This document shows positions 17,546-26,937 of a DNA stretch of 64,000 nucleotides, piece after piece. Positions within the stretch are counted from its first letter, which is position 1; each line of letters begins with the position of its first letter. Position numbers and translations under genes: made by a program. This DNA comes from CAZNUM01 sp964539305 (GTDB lineage Bacteria; Fidelibacterota; Marinisomatia; Marinisomatales; TCS55), in assembly GCA_964539305.1 (NCBI GenBank), contig CAZIIM010000002.1, positions 1 through 64,000 of the forward strand. The letters run 5' to 3'. The notes under the pieces are model-generated. The model was not told where the DNA came from. It saw nothing but the letters and a program-made list of their open reading frames with translations, and searched no databases.

Positions 17546-18818
17546 ATTAATTATTTTTATTCTCTTTATCGCTTCCGTTTTTGGACAACAGGAACAAAAG
17601 GGACAGATTATTGATGGGATCGCCGCCATCGCTGGTGATCATGTCATTCTAAAAAGTGACGTTAACCAGTTAGTGGGAATGACGGCCCTGCAACGCGGGC
17701 TGGACATCCGGACCGACACAGATGCCATTGAGAAACTTCGTTCAGAAATTCTGCAGTCCATGATCGATCGAAAGGTGATCTTGGAAATGGCCAAGCTGGA
17801 CTCCATCGAAGTAGACGATAAAGAGGTGGACCGGGAACTTGACAATTACATTAATAACATGATTGCTCAGGCCGGCAGTGAAGAGGCTGCTGAAAAAGCG
17901 ATAGGGAAACCAATCCGCGTTTTCCGGCGTGAATACTGGCCAGACATGCAGGAATTACTTATCGGCCAGCGCTACCAGCAACAGCTTCTCTCTAAAATTA
18001 CGGTCAACCGTGAAGATGTGGAAAAATTCTTCAACACATATCGGGACAGCATCCCTCCGTTTCCCACCATGGTGAAACTGCGGCATATCCTTATAAAGGT
18101 CGAACCCAGCCAACAACAGATCGATAAAACCATTTCTTCCCTTAACAAGATTAAAGATCGAATTTTATCCGGTGAACGTTTTGCCACACTAGCAGAGGAA
18201 TTTTCTCAAGACCCTGGGTCGAAAAACAGCGGTGGCAGCCTGGGGTATGTTCGTCGTGGAAACCTGGTTCCGGAGTTTGAAGCCGTCGCTTTCACGCTGG
18301 ATCCGGGACAGATCAGCGATCCGGTTAAAACCGAGTTTGGGTATCACTTGATCCAGACGGAGGAAATCCTCGGCGATAAAATTAAAGTCCGGCACATCCT
18401 CATGACACCGAAACTCACCACGGAAGACGAAAGCAGGGCCTACGCTTTTGCCGCCAGCTTAAAGGATTCGGTAAAAACATTAGAGGATTTCATTCACATT
18501 GCCGAAACCTACAGTCAGGACGAACAAACCCGTAACACAGGCGGACTCATTGGTTGGATTGACCCCAATCAATACCCCATCCAGGAAATTGGGGAAGCCA
18601 TTAAACAGATTAACAAGATGGAATGTAGTGGTCCCGTCAGGTCATCTCTCGGCTATCATCTGTTGTGGATTGAAAGCGTACGCCCCGGCGGAAAGCCTGA
18701 CCTTACAAAAAACTGGAGCGAGATCGAATCCATGGCCTTGAACCGGGCGAAGGCAGCCTGGTTTGAAAACTGGCTAGATCAATCCAGACATAAGTTTTAC
18801 ATCAACACGCTCTACTAA
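17535..18818 (+). CDS. surA: Periplasmic chaperone and peptidyl-prolyl isomerase SurA
   Basis: SurA escorts unfolded outer-membrane proteins to the BAM complex. The 427-residue product has a signal peptide (MHNKLIIFILFIASVFG), the SurA N-terminal chaperone domain with IIDGIAAIAGDHVILKSDV (about 24-42), and two parvulin domains starting near KLRHILIKV (181) and KVRHILMTP (284). The first carries SQDPGSKNSGGSLGYV and the second SQDEQTRNTGGLIGW. It starts with GTG inside the end of the preceding isomerase gene. Its TAA stop lies two bases before the first DnaA box of the proposed oriC, so it is the last gene before the origin. Confidence 0.94.
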   Translation: MHNKLIIFILFIASVFGQQEQKGQIIDGIAAIAGDHVILKSDVNQLVGMTALQRGLDIRTDTDAIEKLRSEILQSMIDRKVILEMAKLDSIEVDDKEVDRELDNYINNMIAQAGSEEAAEKAIGKPIRVFRREYWPDMQELLIGQRYQQQLLSKITVNREDVEKFFNTYRDSIPPFPTMVKLRHILIKVEPSQQQIDKTISSLNKIKDRILSGERFATLAEEFSQDPGSKNSGGSLGYVRRGNLVPEFEAVAFTLDPGQISDPVKTEFGYHLIQTEEILGDKIKVRHILMTPKLTTEDESRAYAFAASLKDSVKTLEDFIHIAETYSQDEQTRNTGGLIGWIDPNQYPIQEIGEAIKQINKMECSGPVRSSLGYHLLWIESVRPGGKPDLTKNWSEIESMALNRAKAAWFENWLDQSRHKFYINTLY

Positions 18819-19140
18819 TTTATCCACACTATCCACAGGCGTTTTACACAACGAAACCTGTGCCGCTACATTTAAACCCTTAATCTTGATTACTGTGGAT
18901 TATGAACCACCTTTTCCACAGAAACAACGGCGTTATCCACATCAAGTAATCGTTTAAACCCTACCTGTTAGATTCGTCACCTTATATTAATTGAAAACTT
19001 TATCGCGCTGGTTTTGCTTGATTGTAAACAGTCATATTAAAAATAAGTAGATTTACTCCTTCTTCTATTAATAAAAGAGACCACCTAAATCCCCCTGTGT
19101 CAGACCTAAAAATGCTTGTTAAAACAGGTCAGTCTAAGTA
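18819..19140. other. Candidate chromosomal origin oriC
   Basis: This is the only long non-coding stretch in the window. Two perfect DnaA boxes TTATCCACA lie at 18820-18828 and 18933-18941. Four one-mismatch boxes lie at 18829-18837 (CTATCCACA), 18842-18850 (TTTTACACA), 18894-18902 (TGTGGATTA, reverse) and 18912-18920 (TTTTCCACA). The next ~150 bases are AT-rich and could be the unwinding element. dnaN, recF, gyrB and gyrA follow immediately. Sampled plus-strand lines are C-rich to the left and G-rich to the right of this gap, even though genes on both sides run on the same strand, as expected at an origin. Confidence 0.82.
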
Positions 19141-19206
19141 ATGTCATTGGACTTTTTTAACCCAAATATTAGGGCTTCAAACGACTTTAATTTACCGGAA
19201 AAACAG

Positions 19207-20325
19207 ATGAAACTTTCGACCTCAAAAACAGAATTTCAAACCGCTCTTCAAAAGCTGTCTCGGGCAACCCCCACACGATCCACACTCCCGATTTTAAGCT
19301 GTGTTTTATTTCAGGTTGATGAGGGAAATACAATCCTCAGATCCACAGACCTGGAAATAACAATCGTAGTGACTCTGGCTGCCAGTATTGAGGAACCAGG
19401 CTCGGCTGCAATTCCTTTGCAGACGTTAGTGGATATTACCAATGAATTGCCTGAGGATGCCCGGTTAACCATTAGCGTTGATGACAAATATAAAGTCGAA
19501 TTGAAAACGGATGTGGGCACTTATGATATTATGGGCAAACCACCGGAAGAATTTCCTGCCATGCCGGAAGTGGATAACCGGAAATCGGTAGGTGTTTCAA
19601 CAGAGGCCCTGAGAAGCATAATCCAAACCACATCGTTTGCGGTCAGCCGTGATGAATTAAAGCCAGCCTTGACGGGGGTCCTGTTTCGTTTCGGAAAAGA
19701 TGAACTAACCGCTGTCGCCACAGATGGTCACCGTCTTGTGCGTTACATTCGCAGTGACTACCAGTCTCAGGAGTTTTCAGGCGACGTGATCGTCCCTAAG
19801 AAATTTTTAAATTTGATTTCAACCGCACTTTCCGGAGAAGAATCCACCCAAATGTGGCTGGGGGACAACCACTTGACCGCCACGATTGGTTCCGATACTT
19901 ATTTCACCCGCATTATTGATGAGCGTTTCCCCGATTATGAGAGTGTAATTCCAAAAGATAATGATAAAGAGCTGAAGGTTGATCGTTTTGCCCTCCTTTC
20001 AGCCGTTAAACGCGTTTCCATTTTTTCCAATAAATCGACCCATCAGATTGCTTTGGATCTGAAAGAGGCCGGTTCGCGGATTACAACCGAAGATCCGGAA
20101 AAGTCGTCGAGAGCCCAGGAACAGGTGGTCTGTGAATATCGCGGTGACGATCTTCTAATTGGATATAATGCCTCCTACCTGAAGGATATTTTAACCCATA
20201 TTGATGCTGAATCCATCGTTATAAAACTGAAAACGCCCATTAGTGCGGCCCTGTTTTATCCCGAGTCCCAGGAAAAAAATATTGATCTGACCATGCTTTT
20301 AATGCCGATCCGCCTGAACGACTGA
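19207..20325 (+). CDS. dnaN: DNA polymerase III beta subunit (sliding clamp)
   Basis: The beta clamp tethers DNA polymerase III and many repair proteins to DNA. From ATG 19207 the protein is 372 residues and starts MKLSTSKTEFQTALQKLSRA, which aligns with the normal clamp N-terminus. An in-frame ATG at 19141 would add 22 residues (MSLDFFNPNI...) without family support, and GGAAAAA lies just upstream of the chosen start. Conserved segments include RSTLPILSC, VATDGHRLVRY and the C-terminal LLMPIRLND, which fits the clamp end. It lies just after the proposed oriC and 72 bases before recF. Confidence 0.95.
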   Translation: MKLSTSKTEFQTALQKLSRATPTRSTLPILSCVLFQVDEGNTILRSTDLEITIVVTLAASIEEPGSAAIPLQTLVDITNELPEDARLTISVDDKYKVELKTDVGTYDIMGKPPEEFPAMPEVDNRKSVGVSTEALRSIIQTTSFAVSRDELKPALTGVLFRFGKDELTAVATDGHRLVRYIRSDYQSQEFSGDVIVPKKFLNLISTALSGEESTQMWLGDNHLTATIGSDTYFTRIIDERFPDYESVIPKDNDKELKVDRFALLSAVKRVSIFSNKSTHQIALDLKEAGSRITTEDPEKSSRAQEQVVCEYRGDDLLIGYNASYLKDILTHIDAESIVIKLKTPISAALFYPESQEKNIDLTMLLMPIRLND

Positions 20326-20397
20326 TCCGTGGACTCTTGGTATTTAACCCGATAGATTCTGACAAGAACCGTTGTTTTACTATCTGGCGTCTCAGGT

Positions 20398-21474
20398 ATG
20401 CCAATTAAAACGATTGAATTGGTGTCCTTCAGAAACCACGAACGCAGCCGATTTAATTTTGGAGATCAGGTCAACTTGATTTGGGGAGAAAACGGCTCTG
20501 GAAAAACTTCTGTCCTGGAGGCGGTCCACATCCTTTCCATGGGGCGCAGCTTTAGAACCAAAAGATTGGATCGAACCATCCGGGAAGGGGATGAAAATCT
20601 CTACATTCATGGTGTTTTTGAAAGCAAAGGTGTAGAGAAAGAGGTTTCCTTTGGGCTGGGGCGTGACGGACGCCGGAAATTGGTCCTTGATGGATCAAGG
20701 TTGACAGGGATAAAAGGATTGATAGGAGTAAATCCGGTTGTAATCTTATCTCCAGAGGAACAAGTTATTACATTTGGTGGACCCGCGGACAGACGTGCCT
20801 ATTTCGACCGTGTTTTTTCAACCGTTTCAAAGCCATACCTTGAATCGTTATCTTCTTACACTAAAACGCTCAAACATCGGAATGCGGCGCTTCGAAACCA
20901 TCCACTTGAAACGCAGAGTGTGGAGGCCTGGAACGAACCCCTGGTTCAATATGGTGTTCACTTATGGGAATGGCGAAAAGAATATTTTGATATGTTTAAC
21001 AAAGAATTAACGGCTGTCACTGGTGATTTTAGCGAATCTTCCATCCGCCTGGATGTAAAACAGAACACAGACAACATGCTAGAGAAAGAATGGTTTTCAG
21101 AGCAGTTGAAGCGTAACCTGGCAAAAGACCAGCGGTTAGGCTGGACCTCGGTAGGCCCCCATCGCGACGAACCAGTTTTTCTGTTCAACGACCAGCCCTT
21201 GAAAGAATTTGGATCACAGGGAGAACATAAATTGAGCCTCGTGCTGCTTAAACTGGCAGAATTTGGGTTTATTTACGGTGGAACCGGTATTTGCCCCACA
21301 CTTCTGCTGGATGATCTTTTTGCCAAGCTGGATCTCAGTCGTGGTGAAGCGGTTATGGAGTTGTTAAACCGCAAAGCACAGACGCTGATTACCAATACGA
21401 ATCTGGTCGGTATGCAACAGTATGGGATTGAGATTGAGGAAAATTCAATCAAAACATTTCATTTGGCGCGATGA
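20398..21474 (+). CDS. recF: DNA replication and repair protein RecF
   Basis: RecF is an SMC-like ATPase that helps load RecA at gapped DNA. The 358-residue product has Walker A GENGSGKT at 30-37, the signature region GSQGEHKLSLVLLKLAE, and Walker B LLLDDLFAKLD followed by a D-loop-like segment. Its length is normal for the family. It follows dnaN, as in many bacteria, and its TGA stop overlaps the ATG of the next gene (ATGA), indicating coupling within a dnaN-recF-dciA-gyrB-gyrA run. Confidence 0.96.
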   Translation: MPIKTIELVSFRNHERSRFNFGDQVNLIWGENGSGKTSVLEAVHILSMGRSFRTKRLDRTIREGDENLYIHGVFESKGVEKEVSFGLGRDGRRKLVLDGSRLTGIKGLIGVNPVVILSPEEQVITFGGPADRRAYFDRVFSTVSKPYLESLSSYTKTLKHRNAALRNHPLETQSVEAWNEPLVQYGVHLWEWRKEYFDMFNKELTAVTGDFSESSIRLDVKQNTDNMLEKEWFSEQLKRNLAKDQRLGWTSVGPHRDEPVFLFNDQPLKEFGSQGEHKLSLVLLKLAEFGFIYGGTGICPTLLLDDLFAKLDLSRGEAVMELLNRKAQTLITNTNLVGMQQYGIEIEENSIKTFHLAR

Positions 21475-21749
21475 CCCAGTCAATCAAAACAGTCATTAAT
21501 CAGTTTTTAAAACAATCCGGCCTGGAGAAGGGAGTTGCGCAAAACAGGGCGCTTGTTATCTGGGAAGAGACGGTTGGATCTACGATCGCTAAAAACACAA
21601 AACCGGAGGATGTGAGCCACGGAGTCCTCACAATAAAGGTGAAAACGCCGGCCTGGAGGCAGGAACTACAGTTTCAGAAAACAGATATTATTAACAAGCT
21701 GAACCAACAGTTAGGAAAAAACACGATTAAGGAAATCAGGTTTATATGA
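21471..21749 (+). CDS. DUF721 / DciA-like protein
   Basis: This is a 92-residue protein starting MTQSIKTVINQFLKQSGLEKG. It has the DUF721 pattern: a short N-terminal helix, then WEETVGSTIAKNTKPEDVSHGVLTI-type sequence and a basic C-terminal half with TPAWRQELQFQK. DUF721 proteins include DciA, which recruits the replicative helicase in bacteria lacking DnaC/DnaI. Its place between recF and gyrB fits a replication role and is the classic DUF721 context. It overlaps both neighbours by ATGA. The helicase-loader role is inferred from family and context. Confidence 0.85.
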   Translation: MTQSIKTVINQFLKQSGLEKGVAQNRALVIWEETVGSTIAKNTKPEDVSHGVLTIKVKTPAWRQELQFQKTDIINKLNQQLGKNTIKEIRFI

Positions 21750-23713
21750 CAACGAAAACGGAAAAGAATCTGTATAGCGCCGAAAAGATTACAGTTTTAA
21801 AAGGGCTGGAGGCCGTCCGCCGCCGTCCCGCCATGTATATTGGCGATGTGGGTCGCCGTGGATTACACCACCTGGTATATGAAGTTGTGGACAATTCAGT
21901 CGATGAGGCTCTGGCTGGATACTGTGATAAGATTGAGGTTACCATTCGGCAGGATGGGGGCGTCTGTGTGGAGGACAATGGCCGGGGGATACCCATTGAT
22001 ATCCACAAGGGTGAAAATAAACCGGCCCTTGAGGTCGTAATGACGGTACTGCACGCCGGGGGAAAATTTGATAAAGGCAGCTACAAGGTGTCCGGGGGGT
22101 TGCACGGTGTTGGCGTGTCGGTGGTTAACGCCTTGTCCAAGAAAATGATCGTGGAAGTCATGCGCAATCAGAAGGTTTACCGTCAGGAGTACTCCCGGGG
22201 AAAGGTTGCGTCCAAACTTCAGGATGTGGGAAAGTCAAAAAAGACGGGGACCAAAGTACTCTTTTACCCGGACGACGAAATTTTTATGGACACTAATATT
22301 GAATTTGATATAATTGCGGAACGCTTGAGGGAACTAGCCTATCTGAATAAAAATTTGGCGATCACTTTAAACGATGAGCGGGAAGAAGCAAAAACAGAAC
22401 ATTTCCATTACAAGGGTGGATTAAGCGATTTTGTAAAATTCCTGGATGCGGCTAACCACCCCCTGCACAATAAAATTATTACCGTTATAAAAGAGACGGG
22501 GACCGTACCGGTGGATGTGGCTCTGCGTTATAGCGCGGGGTATACTGATAATATTCTGACCTTTGTAAATAATATTAACACGATCGAGGGTGGGACGCAT
22601 CTGTCAGGTTTCCGCTCCGCCCTGACGCGGGCCTTAAACAATTACGCCCAGAAGAACAATCTGATTAAAGCGAAGAAGAATGAGAAAATATCGCTGTCGG
22701 GTGAAGATTTTCGCGAAGGATTAACAGCGGTGGTTTCAGTGAAAGTGGCAGAGCCCCAGTTTGAGGGGCAAACGAAGACGAAACTGGGCAACGGCGACGT
22801 GAAGGGTATCGTCGATGCCATCGTTTATGAGGGAATTCAGAACTTTTTGGAAGAGAATCCGTCCATTGGTCGGAAGATCATTGAAAAAGCGCTTTTGGCC
22901 GCCCGCAGTCGGAATGCTGCCCGAAAAGCGCGTGAACTGATTCGCAGGAAGTCGGCTTTGGAATCGGGTTCCCTGCCGGGAAAACTTGCTGACTGTTCAA
23001 ATAAGGATCCTGAATTCTGTGAGTTGTTCCTGGTTGAGGGTGATTCTGCCGGTGGTTCGGCGAAACAGGGCCGTGACCGTCGAACCCAGGCCATTCTGCC
23101 CCTGCGGGGAAAGGTAATCAATGCTGAAAAAGCCAGAATTGACAAACTATTGTCTAACAATGAAATCCAGTCCATTATTACGGCACTGGGAACCGGCTTT
23201 GGAGGGTCCGATGATGAAGAAGGCGAAAGAAGTGTATCGGATTTTGATATTTCAAGATTACGCTACGGCAAGATTATCATCATGACGGATGCCGATGTGG
23301 ATGGAAGCCACATCAGAACCTTGCTGCTGACTTTTCTTTACCGCAAAATGCCCCAGCTTATTCATGAAGGCCATGTCTTTATTGCACAGCCACCGCTCTA
23401 CCGCCTGCGCCAGGGTAAGAAAGAAGTTTATGCCTATAGTGATGATGAAATGGCATTGCTGCTGGAACGAATGAAAAAAGAGAATAAGACCACCAAAATA
23501 GATATTTCCCGCTACAAAGGTTTGGGTGAAATGAACCCCGAGCAACTCTGGGCGACAACAATGGACCCGGAACGGCGCACCTTGATTAAGGTTACGATAG
23601 AGGATGCCACCGAGGCCCATAAATATTTTCAAAACCTGATGGGTCAGGATGTGGAAGCTCGACGCCAGTTTATTGAAACGAATGCCAAGTTTGTTGTGAA
23701 TTTAGACATTTAA
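21746..23713 (+). CDS. gyrB: DNA gyrase subunit B
   Basis: GyrB is the ATPase and TOPRIM subunit of gyrase, which introduces negative supercoils. The 655-residue product has the GHKL ATPase start (LEAVRRRPAMYIGDV, VDNSVDEALAG, GRGIPID, GGLHGVGVSVVNALS), the transducer, and the TOPRIM core EGDSAGGSAKQGRDR plus PLRGKVINAEKAR. It ends with YKGLGEMNPEQLW. Length is typical of Gram-positive-like and FCB GyrB, without the proteobacterial insertion. gyrA follows after 18 bases. Confidence 0.97.
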   Translation: MTTKTEKNLYSAEKITVLKGLEAVRRRPAMYIGDVGRRGLHHLVYEVVDNSVDEALAGYCDKIEVTIRQDGGVCVEDNGRGIPIDIHKGENKPALEVVMTVLHAGGKFDKGSYKVSGGLHGVGVSVVNALSKKMIVEVMRNQKVYRQEYSRGKVASKLQDVGKSKKTGTKVLFYPDDEIFMDTNIEFDIIAERLRELAYLNKNLAITLNDEREEAKTEHFHYKGGLSDFVKFLDAANHPLHNKIITVIKETGTVPVDVALRYSAGYTDNILTFVNNINTIEGGTHLSGFRSALTRALNNYAQKNNLIKAKKNEKISLSGEDFREGLTAVVSVKVAEPQFEGQTKTKLGNGDVKGIVDAIVYEGIQNFLEENPSIGRKIIEKALLAARSRNAARKARELIRRKSALESGSLPGKLADCSNKDPEFCELFLVEGDSAGGSAKQGRDRRTQAILPLRGKVINAEKARIDKLLSNNEIQSIITALGTGFGGSDDEEGERSVSDFDISRLRYGKIIIMTDADVDGSHIRTLLLTFLYRKMPQLIHEGHVFIAQPPLYRLRQGKKEVYAYSDDEMALLLERMKKENKTTKIDISRYKGLGEMNPEQLWATTMDPERRTLIKVTIEDATEAHKYFQNLMGQDVEARRQFIETNAKFVVNLDI

Positions 23714-23731
23714 AAGGTTTAAGAGGATACA

Positions 23732-26248
23732 GTGGATTTAACGAGAGATAACACCATTAACAGGGATATCGTTGACGAACTCAAGGAGAGTTACCTCAAC
23801 TATTCCATGTCCGTTATTGTTTCCAGGGCCCTGCCGGATGTCCGGGACGGCCTGAAGCCGGTACACCGTCGCATATTGTACGGAATGAGTGAACTGGGGG
23901 TTCACTGGAATCGGGCTTACAAGAAATCGGCGCGAATCGTTGGTGATGTGTTGGGGAAATATCACCCCCATGGGGACAGTTCTGTTTACGATGCCCTGGT
24001 CCGAATGGCGCAGGATTTCTCCATGCGCTATCCGCTGGTCGACGGGCAGGGAAATTTTGGTTCGGTGGATGGAGATCGGGCTGCAGCTATGCGATACACC
24101 GAATCCCGGATGACGCGACTAGCCTCCGAAACACTGAAGGATCTTGAAAAAGATACGGTCGATTTCATCCCCAATTTTGATGAAACACTGGAAGAACCGT
24201 CTGTTCTTCCCACAGTTGTGCCCAGCCTTCTGGTAAACGGATCTGAAGGAATAGCCGTAGGTATGGCCACAAAAATACCGCCCCACAATCTAACAGAAAT
24301 CATGGATGGTTTAATTGCCCTGGTAGAAAACCCGGACATTACTATTGATGAATTAAACGAATATATCAAAGGACCGGATTTTCCCACCGGTGCCATTATT
24401 ATGGGTTATGAGGGCATTAAGGCCGCATACCGCACAGGCCGGGGAAAGGTCACAATTCGGGCCCGGGCCGTTACCGAAACGGACAAGCGGGGCAAGGAAA
24501 GTATTGTCATTACTGAAATTCCTTATCAGGTCAATAAAGCCAACCTGCTGGAAAAGATTGCTGAATTAGTGCGGGACAAGGTTGTGGAGGGTATTTCCGA
24601 CCTGCGGGATGAATCTGATAAAGACGGTCTTCGGATTGTGATTGAAACCAAGCGTGATGCTGTTCCTGAAGTGGTTTTGAATCAGCTGTACGCCCACACC
24701 CAGCTCCAGGATACATTCGGTATCATTTTACTGGCGCTTTCAAACGGCGTTCCAAAAGTGATGAGTCTGAAGGATATGATGCAGTCCTTTGTGGATTTCC
24801 GCCATGAAGTGGTTGTTCGCCGGACGCGTTATGATCTGAAACAGGCGGAGGCGAGAGCCCATATTCTGGAAGGGTTGAAAATTGCCCTGGACAATATTGA
24901 TGCTATCATCAAAATCATTCGCGGCAGTAAAAATCCGGTTCTGGCAAAAGAAGGGTTAATGAATTCCTTTGACCTCTCTGAAATCCAGGCTCAGGCGATT
25001 TTGGATATGCGCCTCCAGCGCCTGACGGGCCTGGAAGTGGACAAGGTTGTACAGGAATACAAAGAAGTAATTCAATTAATCGCCCAGCTTAAGGGAATCC
25101 TGGACAGCCGCTCACAGCGCATGGCAATTATTAAGCAGGAATTCCAGGACCTGCGCGAACGCTACGGTGATGAACGGAGGACCGAGATTCTGCCTTACGG
25201 GAAAGAGTTTTCAATAGAAGATATGATAGTCCAGGAGGATATGGTCATTACCATTACCCACGAGGGTTACATCAAACGGACAGCCTTATCCACCTACCGC
25301 AGTCAGCGTCGTGGAGGGCGCGGAATTCAAGGCGCCACCTCCAAGGAAGAAGATTTTATTGAACACCTGTTTATTGCCAACACGCATAATTATATGCTGT
25401 TTTTCACGGACCGGGGAAAGTGTTACTGGCTGAAAGTCTATGACATTCCGCCCGGCGGAAGAGCGGCTAGAGGAAGAGCGGTTGTCAACCTGATTGGTTG
25501 CGAGCCCGGGGAAAAAGTGGAAGCATTTGTCAGTGTTCATGAGTTTACGGATGACCATTATATTGTCATGGCGACACGGAAGGGCACCGTTAAGAAAACC
25601 GTTCTGTCTGCCTACGGGAAACCGCGCAAGGGGGGAATCTATGCCATTGAAATCCGCCCCGGCGATCATCTGATCGAGGCCAGAATCACCAATGGAGAAC
25701 ACGATATCCTTCTCGGTACCAGAGAGGGAAAATCCATCCGCTTCTCCGAAAAAGATATTCGTCCATCAGGGCGGAAAACCATGGGTGTCAAAGGAATAAC
25801 GCTCAGCTCCCCGAACGATGAGGTTGTGGGAATGTTGGTTGTAAAGCGGGAGGGAACGATTCTCGTAGCAACGGAAAAGGGTTATGGGAAACGGACGGAT
25901 GTCATTCAGTACCGGATTCAGAAAAGGGGTGGAAAGGGTATCCTCACCATGCGAACCACCGAAAAAACCGGTAAAATGATTTCGATAATGGAAGTTGTTC
26001 ACGGAGACGACCTCATGGTAATTACAGACAAGGGTGTCTTAATGCGGCAGCCGGTTTCCGAGATCCGCACAATTGGCCGCGTAACCCAGGGGGTTAAGTT
26101 GGTCAAACTGGATAAGGGAACCAGTATTTCCTCCATTTCCCGCGTGGTTCACGAAGATAAGGATCTGGATGTTGAAAAAAAGACGGCTACACCCGAAACG
26201 GAAGAGGCAAATCCTGATGGTGTAGGTACTGAACCAGCGGTAGAGTGA
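23732..26248 (+). CDS. gyrA: DNA gyrase subunit A
   Basis: GyrA is the DNA breakage-reunion subunit. The 838-residue product starts at a GTG and carries the catalytic tyrosine in AAAMRYTESRM and the quinolone-binding region GKYHPHGDSSVYDALVRMAQ. The serine and aspartate that are mutated in resistant strains are intact. A C-terminal beta-pinwheel holds the GyrA box QRRGGRG, which marks it as gyrase and not topoisomerase IV. It ends in an acidic tail, and its stop overlaps the GTG of yggS (GTGA). Confidence 0.97.
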   Translation: MDLTRDNTINRDIVDELKESYLNYSMSVIVSRALPDVRDGLKPVHRRILYGMSELGVHWNRAYKKSARIVGDVLGKYHPHGDSSVYDALVRMAQDFSMRYPLVDGQGNFGSVDGDRAAAMRYTESRMTRLASETLKDLEKDTVDFIPNFDETLEEPSVLPTVVPSLLVNGSEGIAVGMATKIPPHNLTEIMDGLIALVENPDITIDELNEYIKGPDFPTGAIIMGYEGIKAAYRTGRGKVTIRARAVTETDKRGKESIVITEIPYQVNKANLLEKIAELVRDKVVEGISDLRDESDKDGLRIVIETKRDAVPEVVLNQLYAHTQLQDTFGIILLALSNGVPKVMSLKDMMQSFVDFRHEVVVRRTRYDLKQAEARAHILEGLKIALDNIDAIIKIIRGSKNPVLAKEGLMNSFDLSEIQAQAILDMRLQRLTGLEVDKVVQEYKEVIQLIAQLKGILDSRSQRMAIIKQEFQDLRERYGDERRTEILPYGKEFSIEDMIVQEDMVITITHEGYIKRTALSTYRSQRRGGRGIQGATSKEEDFIEHLFIANTHNYMLFFTDRGKCYWLKVYDIPPGGRAARGRAVVNLIGCEPGEKVEAFVSVHEFTDDHYIVMATRKGTVKKTVLSAYGKPRKGGIYAIEIRPGDHLIEARITNGEHDILLGTREGKSIRFSEKDIRPSGRKTMGVKGITLSSPNDEVVGMLVVKREGTILVATEKGYGKRTDVIQYRIQKRGGKGILTMRTTEKTGKMISIMEVVHGDDLMVITDKGVLMRQPVSEIRTIGRVTQGVKLVKLDKGTSISSISRVVHEDKDLDVEKKTATPETEEANPDGVGTEPAVE

Positions 26249-26937
26249 AGCTTAAGGAAAACCTTTCCCGCGTACTGGAATCGATTATTGATGCCCAGGC
26301 GAGAGCCGGCCTGAAACATACAGTAACGATTGTAGCTGTCACCAAGACGCACCCACCAAAAACAATCGAAGCGGCGGTAAACACAGGTTTGTACCAGATC
26401 GGGGAAAACCGGCTTCAGGAAGCGATGGGTAAATTCGCGGCCTTGCCGCCGGGCCTGAGGGTGTACAAACGAATGATTGGCCATCTCCAGTCCAATAAGG
26501 TGAACAAAGCGCTGGAGACGTTCGATTCTATTGACTCTGTTGATTCCGTAAAACTGGCAAAGAAGATTAATCGCCGATCTGAGGTTTTAAATCAAACAAC
26601 TCCGGTTCTGCTGGAGGTGAACACCAGCGGCGAACCACAGAAGAGCGGCTTTCAGCCGGACCAAATAGAGGTCATGCTGACCTGTTTGGAAATGGAACAC
26701 CTGAAAGCAGAAGGATTAATGACCGTAGGACCCCTCACCCGCGATGAGAATCAAATCCGACAATCCTTTGCAACACTCCGGCGCATCTTTGAGCAGCTGA
26801 ATACGGGGCGTTCCAGTACAACCGATCCTCTTACAACGCTTTCGATGGGAATGAGCGGAGATTACACATTGGCGGTGGAAGAGGGCAGTACGATGATAAG
26901 GCTGGGTACAGCTTTGTTTGGCCCCAGGGAAAAATGA
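26245..26937 (+). CDS. yggS: YggS-family pyridoxal-phosphate homeostasis protein
   Basis: YggS/PLPBP proteins bind pyridoxal phosphate and help maintain vitamin B6 and amino-acid balance; no enzymatic reaction is established. The 230-residue protein has the PLP-lysine context IVAVTKTHPP, GENRLQEAMGK, MIGHLQSNKV, and the phosphate-binding C-terminal LSMGMSGDYTLAVEEGSTMIRLGTA-type motif in two parts. It is coupled to gyrA (GTGA) and to the next gene (ATGA). The gyrase-yggS link is probably only transcriptional. Confidence 0.92.
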   Translation: MKLKENLSRVLESIIDAQARAGLKHTVTIVAVTKTHPPKTIEAAVNTGLYQIGENRLQEAMGKFAALPPGLRVYKRMIGHLQSNKVNKALETFDSIDSVDSVKLAKKINRRSEVLNQTTPVLLEVNTSGEPQKSGFQPDQIEVMLTCLEMEHLKAEGLMTVGPLTRDENQIRQSFATLRRIFEQLNTGRSSTTDPLTTLSMGMSGDYTLAVEEGSTMIRLGTALFGPREK

